Assembly: GCA_019925095.2 (NCBI GenBank)
Contig: CM034388.1
Location: 29,084,934-29,148,933, forward strand
DNA: 64,000 nucleotides
Direction: 5' to 3'
From: Dendrolimus kikuchii
Lineage: Eukaryota > Arthropoda > Insecta > Lepidoptera > Lasiocampidae
Position numbers and translations under genes: made by a program. Shown here in pieces: positions 25,301 to 37,300 of this stretch (its first letter is position 1; the number at the start of each line of letters is the position of its first letter). Below the pieces are notes generated by a model. The model saw only the letters and a list, made by a program, of their open reading frames with translations. It did not search any database and was not told the origin of the DNA.

Positions 25301-28300
25301 CATTATGAACCGCCAATTCAAAATTGTGGAAAATCATCTAAGAAATATATCCCAAATATTAAATCAAGTAGAATCACAACAGAGAATTGAATTATATTTT
25401 ATATCATCATCGCTTGCAGCCAACATTATCATTTCCAGCTTGAGACGCATCCAGACTACGTTAATAAATATTATCACAGATATAACGCATGGCCACAATA
25501 TAGATATACATTTACTACCGCCCGAACAATTGATTGAACAAGTTAACGTTATAAGGAGTCACTTACAAAATGATCTGACGTTACCTGCCGAAAATGAGAA
25601 CGTACAAGAATTATACAAGTTATTGAAACTCAATGTTAAGATAAACAACAATTTTTTGATTATAGAAGTGAAGTTTCCATTACAAAACAAAGATACTCTG
25701 GAATTAGACAGTGTGATAAGTATACCATACCCGAACCATATTGTCCGTTTCATAACACCGTACATAGCTTTCAACCTCCGAAAGAATTTACTCCTGTTCT
25801 TGACTGAAACAGATATTCGAACCTGTATACATCTGCCAAGAAACAGAATTCTATGCTCCACTAATAATCTCATTTACGAACAAACATTCACACAATCAAT
25901 ATGTAACATAAACATAGATGGACACCTTAAGTTATGTGCAACAGAGCCATTGACCTGTCAAGAGCATTGGATCAAATTACACAACACAAACAGCTGGTTG
26001 TACTCTTGTTGCGACGAGTGCAAAGTGTACATTTTTTGCACAGATGGGATGAAATTAGAGGCCTTGCTAGGAAACGGTATACTTAATATAGGCCAAGGCT
26101 GCAACATCAAAAGCAAAAGTTTAATCATTTATGGGCACAACGACTATTTCAGCCACACAAAAATGGACGGGTACTCAGCCATAATACCTGAAACTTCAAT
26201 TTTAAATCACATAACAAATACAACATTTAGCAATTTCACCATGGAAAACCATGACCGAGAGTGGAATAATATAAAAACACAAATTGATGTATTAAAACAA
26301 CAGTCTAATATATCATTTATAAGTACGCATGACATACATCTTTATGCGGTTTCATACACTGTTCTCGCCGTTGTTATTCTGGGTGGGATGACCTACTGGG
26401 CAAAAAGATGTTGGAAGAATAGACGACGAGCGGTAGCACCAGAACCGTTTTCGGTGGTGTTTCAGGCAGCCCAGAAGGTGGCAGAAGTGGACCAACTACA
26501 CCAGCCAACGACATCGAACAGCGCCAAAACAATCACACTGGACATCCCCTCTGCGACGAGTCATGTGACAGTGAAAAAACCATGAAAAATAAGAAAATAG
26601 ACTTTATCTACAAACATTTTATATCCTTTTACATTTAGTTTACGTTATTTTATTTACATTATTTTACAATTATTGATCATTTATTTTAATTCTACATTTA
26701 TTAGTTACTTTGCTACATTTATAACTTTAATTTTTGATATTTTTTCTCTTGAGGCGCAGGATGTACAAAGTATGTACAATAATAGTCAGCATTTTACGAA
26801 CGAACAACTGCGGCCTAATACTTAGCAACACATTATAGTCATATATGTTAAGTAATTAAATCAGTGTCATTACAGCGCTCGTTGGGTTTGGTATTTCTTA
26901 CATTTTACCCTTCCCTCCTATACTAAAACTGTATACATAACAAAAACATATCGTCGTTCCATATTTAAAATATTGTTTATGGCCAGCACCAAACGGTACA
27001 TTAAAATCTCATTGTTGGTATTCCAACAGTATGTCTGTGGAACCTATATTAATTCCACCTCAAAACGCTTACCTATAGTTGTAACTACGGTTGATGAGAA
27101 GAACAGCGACTGTCCGAAGCTCCAGTTGGGTCCGCCGCTGATGTTCCTCGACGCAGACACTCCTCGATTGCTAGCACGAATCACTTCCTCAAGAAGAGAT
27201 TCCAGATCTTCGTCTGTGGACGAAATTGATACGGTACTGGATGAAGGCTTTTAAAAATAATAGGCCAAGACTATAGATAGGTAAGACATTTTTGTCTTTT
27301 CTGTCTTAAACCACATGCCATGTTTTGCGATTTAATTTTTTTCTTATATCAGCAACTCGCGGTTCTGGTTGCACTGCTCTGAAAAAATAAAAATCTAGAA
27401 CCCGGGTCTAATTTTGAATCTAAACTACCCCGGGGCCCGCTCAAACAAACATAAAATTTCATTAAAATCGTAGAACCCAATTCCAGCGCCAAGTAATTTG
27501 TTTAAATTGAGGGGTTACATTATTGAAGTTTTAGTAGGAATCCCTAATTCTATATAGCCTATATTAATCAGATATAATGTGTCATTCGAATGGTGAAAGA
27601 ATTTTTGAAATCGGTCCAGTAGTTTTTGCGTTTGTTCGTTACAAACATACAAAAAAAAACAAATCTTTCCTCTTTATAATATTAGTATAGATTAGTAGTT
27701 GTTCAATAGACGAATTTTCGTACGATATCAGATATTGCTCAATCCTCTGCTAGATAATATTAATCTGAATCTAACGATTAGCTACATTAGTGTAGTATAT
27801 ATATAAGTTATGTATTAATTTTTAACGTCATTAACAATGTCTCAGCTAAAAATATAATGAATTTATGAGAGCTGCGTACGTCTAATCATCGTAGTGGACA
27901 ATGAACTACTGGCTAGCACTTTTTTTTTTTATTGGACTTTACTTTATGTTGTTGGTCCGAAGATCTTACAACTTTACCGGGGCTTTTGGGGCGAGTGCCT
28001 TCGCAAAGCGAAGGCGCTCGAGCCCGGGGGGGGCAACTTGCTCGAGGGAGCTCCCTAAGGAGTTTTACCTCGGCTGGACTGTTGCCATGAGAGGGGGATG
28101 AATTTAATGATGCCCACCATAGGGCGACACAAAGCACTAATTGAGAACGGGCGACGGGTAATATAAAGCCCGAGGGGAAGGATCCCGGCGGGCCGGGATC
28201 GGTGGTTCGCGGCGGCCTACGCTATCTTACTGCCGTTTCGCAACGTGTTATGGCTGGGAGAGAAGAAACGGCGAAAGAAACTTCCCAGCAACACGCCTAG

Positions 28301-31300
28301 TCTATCCTGTGGGGGGAGCTATGTCTCCTAGCGTCCCTCGCGGGGACGTGGAGAGATCTTGATTGGCGGCGTCTGAGACGCCGCCATCTGTGTCTGTCTG
28401 TCGGTGCCTGCCAGCCTACCGTCTTAACCGTGGGCGGACTGATCCGGGCCAGGCGTTTCGTAATAACGTCGACTCTGTCCGTCAGGACGTTACGCGGTCG
28501 TCGAACAAGAGCCTTTCGACGAGGCTTATAATCGGACGCGGTGGCTAGCACAACGCGGGAGCGCACACATTAATAGTTGTTCTATCTCGCTCGCACATCA
28601 TCCGTTCCGCTCACACACTGTGCTCTATACTGTACTAGCTGTACGACTTGTTAATATTTGTACTTGAGGTTACCGTATCCAAAACCAATTAGTTCACTAC
28701 AGTTCACAACAACACTCGACAGTGAATACTACTCTCAGCCATCTGAAATATCATTTAACTTCTAGCCTCTCGCTGCTACAAATTGAACCCTTGGCTACAT
28801 CTGCATGACACAGTAATAACAACATTGACGCAGCAGAGGCATGAAATATATCGAATTATATTATATTTATTTATGTAGGCAAAGCACATAGAAATACCTA
28901 ATTTAGTGTTAGATGATAACAAAAGGTAGCCTAAAGACCTCGAGATATATTGCAGGTATCCGACCTTCGTTAACGCGTAAATACCTGTCCATTCAAATCT
29001 GACGTCCATTAATATTAATTAACATAAAATCTCCCTGTTTATTAACGTAGAGCGAGGCGTTCGTTTATACGCTTTTATGTGTAAATAATGAAAGCTGCGA
29101 GGCGGCGCGCCATTCATTGCGGTCTCAATGCGGACGGTATTTCAGGGATTTCATGGCAGATGTTTCGTTTGAATTTCGAATAAGTAGTTTATGTCGTGTC
29201 CATACCAGTCATGTAATGTAAAATCGTATTACGTGTATTTATATTTTCTACAATAGGGATGCGGACCCATGTTACAATAAATTGTAATATTATTTACATA
29301 TAAAAGAACAGAACATCTACCAAATTGATCGTGTACTAGCAGCAGGTGATGTCAGGAGCCTTAAGAACAGACGAGCGTGCATGACAAGAGTTATGAATGT
29401 CAAAGAAGCAAGTGAGGTGTGTAAGAATAAGCCTAAATGGCGCTCTGTTGTTCGTGCCTAACCCGCAAGGGAACTGGCGTGAGGTTATGTATGTATGTAA
29501 AAGAACAGACGATAAAAGAATATCTTATCATATCACATTTAAAATATCATGATGGAAATAAAATTAATTACGCTTTAAGAAATAATTGCGGATACAAAAT
29601 AATTATACAAAATTTCATATTTTTACTGTTGTTTACTGACCTAATGTACACAATTACCATGTGCTAACAACGGTGAAGGAAAACATCGTGATGCAACCTG
29701 CAAATCGAGATAACCGATGTGTCAAACCTGCCAAGCCGCCTTAGACAAGCGTGGCGGGTATACTGTCCGTTCCCCCTATAATGGGAGGCCCGAGCCCAGC
29801 AGTGGGAAATTTGTGGGCTGTTATATATATTAACTCATATTGTTATATTGCAGATAGTGTTTCTGAAGTGAAACTTCTTTAGAAACGTTGTGATTTGAAA
29901 GCCGATACAACAAAAAAGCGACACTAAAATGAGATAAACACATAAATCTATAGGACTAATCCTGCGAGAGAATGAGATATAATATATTATATTCAATAAT
30001 TTAAACACTATGCTCATACAGATATATATTTGAAGTGAAAAATTGTAATATTTAAAATTTTAAGCATGTTACAAAACGTCACAATATCAGAAATTTTGTA
30101 TGAAAGTAGGTACAAACGTATGTCATAATCTCTACAAGCAAAAAGAGTCAAATATAGAATTGATTACTGTTCAAACATAAATTAAAACGATTTCTATTAT
30201 GATATTTTAAAAGTAAGATTGATTTATTAACGCCTCTTCTTTTATTTGTAAATAATGTTACAATTTATTGTAACATGTGTCCACTACCCTATTACTAAAG
30301 GAAATTGTTTCTATATTTTACTGGCTTAAAGTCTTAGTTGCCAAGTCATAAACTAAAACAAAATCCATATTTAAAATTTACAAATCAATATGTCCTATAG
30401 CGTATAGCTATAGGACAACGCCCAGATTATTGTGGAAATGCTTGTCTTATTATAACACAAGACAAGCGTAGGTCTAATACCGCTTCGGGGGGCCTTTAGC
30501 TATCAAGAGAGCAAAGGATTCATCACCCCCGCTGACGAAGTGAATGTGTTCTGATTCCCGGGGCACATTCAGGCACTTTTTGCGCTGGATCGGACTGGGC
30601 GTAACTACGTTCTAAGTCTCAGCCTTTCCTTCATAAAAAGCGCGGGGCACATGGGAGGAGGGTGTTTTTAGTGGGTAGTGGGTGTTGTCCGTGCAACTTC
30701 TCTGAGTCTCCACACAAGCTGGCTTGATTAGTGTTCGGATTGCCCCTTGTCAAAGGGGAAAGCCTTCATGATCAACTATGGTCTAATCCTTTGCAAAGGA
30801 CCCAGTATTGTGCGTAAATAGCATTTCCCCAGCCTTTAAAAAAAAAAAAGACAAGCGTAGGTGTTTTTAAAAGAATAAACAATTATTTCTGCCTGACAAG
30901 GGTAATTCGATATTTAAACATCAAGGAATTAATTAACGTGATAGCTTTGTGTATGCCTTTTTAAAAATTATGTGTCCCTTGACATTACGAACTATTAATA
31001 GACTGGCAATTTTCGCAGTAATTTTACTACGTTGTTACGAAATGTTAGGGCAAAAAACTCGCGTAAAGTTTAGACTTTCCTATTGTATAGAATCTATACA
31101 TGATATTACTAATAAAACTACGTTTTAACGGTTTTAAGCGCGGTAATTTTATTTGATTTTGGTTTTTCCGACGCTTCGGCCACTTTTCAGTGGCCTTGAT
31201 CACGGAAGACAAAGATGTCAAGTGGTAAATTAATAAGTTGGCGGTAGGCTAAATAAAACTTTAACAATACTCGTTGACACTTGACATCTTTGTCTTCCGT

Positions 31301-34300
31301 GATCAAGGCCACTGAAAAGTGGCCGAAACGTCGGAAAAACCAAAATCAAATAAAATTACCGCGCTTAAAACCGTTAAAACGTAGTTTTATTATGTATACA
31401 AGTCGCGAAAACTTTAGAAAATATTATGATATTACTAGTAAAGTCTAGTACTAGTAGTAAATACTAATACGACTAGTAGATACAAATACTACTAGTAAAT
31501 AATAGCACTACTAGTAAATACTAAAACTACTACTAAATACTAGTACAAGAATATTGAACCTAGGTCACCGTCATCGCCCAGAAGGCTGGCCATGTTACCT
31601 CGCTAAATTGCCACATAGATCCGTTGACTGAGGTAGGCACCAAACCCTTGATCATGTTTTTATTTTTTATTTTTATAGCATGAGTCCAGGCAGACGGCTC
31701 ACCTAATGGAAAGCGGTTACCATCGCCTATGGACATTTGCAACATCAAAGGTGCTACCAATGTACTGCCGCTCTCTGGGAGACTGGAACTTGGCCACTAA
31801 TGCCGGAATACAACTCAAAGTTGTTATGGCGACATACTCAAGACCAAGCGTGGTAGCTATTTAGACGGGTAAATACCCTGCTGGTGGTGGGTCGTTTTAT
31901 CGCCTCTTACGAAACACCGCCCGTTTCAAGCAGTAATAGGTTATCTGACGGCGATAGAAACGTAATTACCCACATTTTGATTGCATATGTACTAATCTAT
32001 ATTACGCACTCGAATATTTCCCGCAAACAGTATTAACGTAATGTTCGTAATATGCAAATAAATAATATTTATAGGTAAATACACATTACTTGTAAGTAAT
32101 TGTAGAATATAATACTGGAGGTTTATATGTGATATATGTTTTAGGTGGAGGTGTATATGTTTTGATCCGTGCAGGAACGGAGAAAGTATAAAATTCCTGC
32201 GGCCGGGCGGCCTGTCGTAAGAGGCGACAAAACAACCCACAGTCAGGTGGCAGGGCAATTGCCCGACTGGATGGCTACCACCCCTGTTCTAGACTATGCC
32301 GCCATAACAACCTTGAGTTGTGTTCCGGCATTAGTGACCAGGTTCCAGTCTCCTTTAAGAGTGCAGCAGCGCATTTGTAACACCTTTCGTGTTGCAAATG
32401 TCCATAGCCGATGGTAACCACTTTCCATCAACTGGGCCGTCTGCCTGTCTGCTGACCTCCTGCAATAAAAAAATGTGATGGAGCATGGAATTATTTTGAT
32501 TACAGTTCTTAAAGCTGATCTACTTAGATCTAGCTACTTTAAATTCGAAGGAAGATAGTGCTGGATTCATACTAGCACCGTGTAAAAAAGGATTTTAAAG
32601 TCTACCAAGTCCGAGCTGGCTTCAGTATTCCCGATTGAATCATACGAAGCCAGTCTGGCGAAGCCAACGCGTTTGTCAGCCTTTAGGACGCTTGGACGAT
32701 GGGGCCTTTAGGCTATGAGCCTCTACCAAAAGTCTCAAAAATATAATTGACGGTTCACGTGTAGGAACGGAGAAAGAATACAATTTCCTGCGGCCTGGCG
32801 GCTTGCCGTAAGTGGCGACAAAACAACCCACCACCAACTGGTAGGGTATTTATTCGTCCAGATGGCTCCCTCCCTTGGTCTAGAGTATGTCGCCATAACA
32901 ACTTTGAGTTGTATCCTGAAATTGGTGGCCAGGCTTCAGTTTCCCTTTAGAAAACAGCGGCAGATTGGTAGCATCCCCTGTCTTGCTAATGTCCATAGGC
33001 GATCACTTACGGAAACCGGCTACTTACGTGCGGAACAAATGTCTAGTCGAGGGGGTAGGCTCAAGAAATGCGGGCTTGACATCGTAAAGTATAACATGCG
33101 TACCAATGGTCTCGAAGTGTAGACGACAAAGCAGGAAAGCGGACCCCGGGCTTCGAGGCAAACGCCCCGAACGCAACCGGGTTTTAACGCTAAGATAATG
33201 AGATACAAACTCAAAGGTTTAGGTATAAATGAGGGCTCTTAATGAGAACCGATGTAATTTATAGACACTAGTGCTACATCGTACAATGGCCTATTGGGGG
33301 TGATACGTAGATAGCCTCACGACCTTACTATCAATATTACTACATTTTCACATAACGTGACGTAGTAGATTGTATTCAACCTCGTTGTGAAGCTTATCTT
33401 AGAAATAAAAAAATCAGGCCAAGTGCGTGTGAAAGTCCACGTAATTCCGTAATGGCGACAAACATTTTTGATGGCGAATATGGTCACGTAATCCAAGAAA
33501 GATATAATTATGAATAACATTTTTTTGACTATTTTTAAAGAACTCGTATAACTATTATAATCTTATCTTTATATATATATTTCTTCTGTACGTGTGTTGA
33601 CAGTGAACTTCTCCTAGACGGCTGGACCGATTTGAATGAATTTTTTTGTGTGTGTTCAAGTGCATTCGAGGATGGTTTAGATTCACAATTGGACCCGGTA
33701 GGTGGCGCTGCAATCGGGTTCTAAATTTTATTTCTTCAGGGCAGAACAACGTCTGCCGGGACAGCTAGTACTAATATATAAAGCTGAAGAGTTTGTTTGT
33801 TTATTTGCTTGAACGCGCTAATCTCAGGAACAACTGGTCTGATTTGAAAAATTCTTTCCGTGTTAGATAGCCCATTTATCGACGAAGGCTATAGGCTATA
33901 TATCATTACGCTAAGATCAATAGGAGTGGAGCACCAATGAAGAATGTTTCAACATCGAGGGGAATTTTTTAACTTACTTTTTTTTATTATTATTTATCTA
34001 CTCACTACTTCTATAAAGTTATATAAAATGATAAAAGACAACTAGATTATAATCAATGGAAAATTAACAATATTATAACATCAATAAAGATAACATTCAA
34101 CAACAAAGCATCTCCATTAAGGGCCGCTTGCATAACATACATACATACATACATAACTTCACGCCAGTTCCCTTGCGGGGTAGGCACGAACAACAGAGCG
34201 CCATTTAGGCTTATTCTTACACACCTCACTTGCTTCTTTCACATTCATAACTCTTGTCATGCACACCCGTCTGTTCTTAAGGCTCTTGATATCACCTTCT

Positions 34301-37300
34301 GCTAGTACACGAACAATTTGATCACGGAAGGTGTGCCGCTTGCATAACGTTACTTAAATTTATTTAAAAAACACAAAACGTATTTAACACCTTTAAATAC
34401 AATTAGCGTCTTGCAGAACGCAAAATTTGCCGCTGAATACGTTTAAAGAACTGTCAATACGTTTTGTGTAAAACGTATTTAGGCAGTTTAGTATGACTAA
34501 CTAATTTTATTTAAAGGCGATCATTACGCAAGCGGCCCTAAGTATGTTATATTTAAAGGCCTACGTCATCAAAAGATTATATTTCTGCTATAGATTTTCT
34601 ATTCCATCCGACGAAAGGCTGGCGCCTGTATTTAGGGCAGCGTATACGCGTTGCCAATCAGCGTGGAAACCAGGGCTGTAACTAGAGTCGAATTTGATGT
34701 AGGGCAGCCTTGGTTACAGGTAGCACGGAAGTAAAAAAAATAATTGCATCGTTTTTTGACTAAAACACTCTTAATCATACACTTCACTTAACCAAACTAC
34801 AAACAATCATAATCAATCTCTAGTTTATGTTTATTTTAGTTTAAAAGGGGATTCCCCGTACCATACATGCATAACTTCACGCCAGTTCCCTTGCGGGGTA
34901 GGCACGAACAACAGAGCGCCATTCAGGCTTATTCTTACACACCTCACTTGCTTTTTTGACATTCATAGCTCTTGTTATGCACGCTCGTCTGTTCATAAGG
35001 CTCCTGACATCACCTTCTGCTAGTACACGATCAATTTGATCATAGAAGGTGTGTCGTGGCCTTTCACGACTTCTGCATCCATCCACTTTTGCATTGTATA
35101 TCTGTTTAGTCATTCTTTCATCATGCATTCTTTCCACATGCCCGAACCACCGGAGCATTCCTTTCCTTACCTTCACCCCGACACTCTCTTACTTCGGTAT
35201 TAGGAACGCGGTCCGCGAGCGTCACTCCGCAGATTTTGCGCAGTGCTCGCATCTCGACCGCGTTTACTCTACTTTCATGCTCTCTCTTCCATACCCAACT
35301 CTCGCTTCCATACGTGAGCGTAGGTACCAGCACCGCGTTGTGTAGTTCAGTAATTAGTCTTAATAATAAATAATCTTCTAAATATAATCTCTTCTAATAA
35401 ACCTTCTGCTAGTACACGATCATAGATTGCAATATAGTCCATATTGCAATCTATGGTACGGGGAATCCCCTTTGCATATTCTAGTCCAGGGATGGTGGCC
35501 ATCCAAAGCCAAATTACCTGGCTGTGGGTTATTTTTGTCGCCTCTTACGGCAGGCCGCTCTGCCGCAGGAAATTGTTTAACCTCTTAAGTTCCTGCACGG
35601 ATAAGTACGTCAGTCGAGTCAGACGTAAGTCACTAATATTATTTTAATTAAAAATACTAGCGGCCACATTTTTATAGGCAACCTAGCAATTATGTATCCA
35701 TATATAATTATCTATAAAAACTAGCTTTTAATTAAGTAACACATGAACGTAGTAATCTTGCAGCCGGATCTCGGTCTATATGGAGCTTATGTCAAGTATT
35801 AACCGATAGCGAGGCAAATAAATGGTTGCTAAGATATCGGAACCGGCTATTCATGTCAATTAGCCATTACTAATAATGGTAAGGTAAAAGAAGAGTTTGT
35901 CTTATAACTAGTAGTAGTTAGACAAATGACTGGTTAGTAAAACAAAGACATACATATATAACTTCACGCCAGCTCCCTTGCGGGGTAGGCACGAACAACA
36001 GATAAGTAGTTACATAAAATATGTATGTACGTACAGTATTTATATAAGTGTAAGCTCCAGAGGAGTAGATGTGGTGCGGGGTCGATGCATTTCCCGGTCG
36101 ATCTGAGCTAACGCTCCCGAGTTAGGTCACGCGAATTGGTATATAGTCATAAGAGGAGCGGGAAGCGACTTTTTGCAGTTGTTACCGTTTCCTATGTCTT
36201 ACTTTTCATGCACTTGTATTAGCATCGGTTGTATTTTGACATTACATGGATGGAGTTTACGTAAATTTTTAACCGATATTAAGGCAAATGAACGGTTCGC
36301 GGTTTATGTCAATTTTTAACTGATAGTGAAGCAAATGTTTGTGAGATATATGAACGGGCCATTAATTGGTGGGCTTCAACCAAAACTGTTTAATGAAACC
36401 TGTATAATCTAAATTAATTAATTTTTGCGCGTAAAAATGCTTTAAAATGTTTAACAGATATTAGATTTTTGTATTTAACAAAAATACTAACAATTACATT
36501 TACATTTTTCACTTAAATCAAGTTCTGCTGACAGGTGTTTTTAGCTAATAATAGAAAGAAAGTAATATTAGAACTATATCAAATTTTTTTATATACATCT
36601 AGAATTTGGCTGATCATTAACGTATAACTTTTCCGCCAGTTATCAGCATAACTGATGATAATACATAAGATCAGAATTGATAGTTAACAAAGATTCAAAC
36701 CATTTAGATAAGTAAAATTACTTTCATAATTAATTATCTAATTCAATAACAGTTCAATTTTTTATGACACTGGTCATTAAGAATAGTCGATATTTATATA
36801 AAAATGAGTTGCAATTGAAAAATGTGTTTATCTTTTTAAAAACAACGTTTGTGTTTGATATACAGCGGTATTAGGAAGAGGCCTGTTAAAAGCTACATTA
36901 ATTACTTAATTATCTTCCTTTGTGACGATGCCTAAGCCTAATTAAATGTTTTTTTTTCATTGAAGCCTTAAATATTTGTTACAAATATACTCTAGTCTTA
37001 AGAGATTATAGATAAGAATACAATATAGGTAAGTTTCCTTCCTTGTAGTAGATTATGTTTTATTTAAGTTAGTATGTACTTTGTTTTATTTATTAATATT
37101 CAAATTCAAACTAAAAGTTTTTATTCAAAATAAGTTCCACTGGAGAACACTTTTTGAAGGTCATACATATTATAAGTTAAAATTTAATTTTACCTCCTAT
37201 TATATATACACTGCTTCGCAACGTGTTATTCCTGTTAAGGAAAAGAAGCGGCACGAAACTCCCCAGCAACACGTCTAGCTAAAAATTGTTTTGCTTTATA

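Larger units (their letters stand above)
18583..26937 (+). mobile_element. BEL/Pao retrotransposon BEL1 with env, near-intact
   Basis: An 8.36-kb element antisense to the channel gene in its intron 2. A 158-bp direct repeat (18583-18740 and 26780-26937) is the shared part of the LTRs, identical in both copies by eye. A primer-binding-like TGGTCCTTCGAG follows at 18754. A single ORF fills the interior. No matching TSD is visible at the outer ends. Identical LTRs plus an unbroken ORF indicate a recent insertion. Confidence 0.92.

Noticed and set aside
26973..27254. Plus-strand ORF over K2P exon 2
   Set aside because: Antisense of a well-supported exon with proper splice sites.
28297..28566. 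Arg-rich ORFs in the GC-rich island
   Set aside because: GC-rich DNA yields long chance frames; both strands are open and neither shows a domain.
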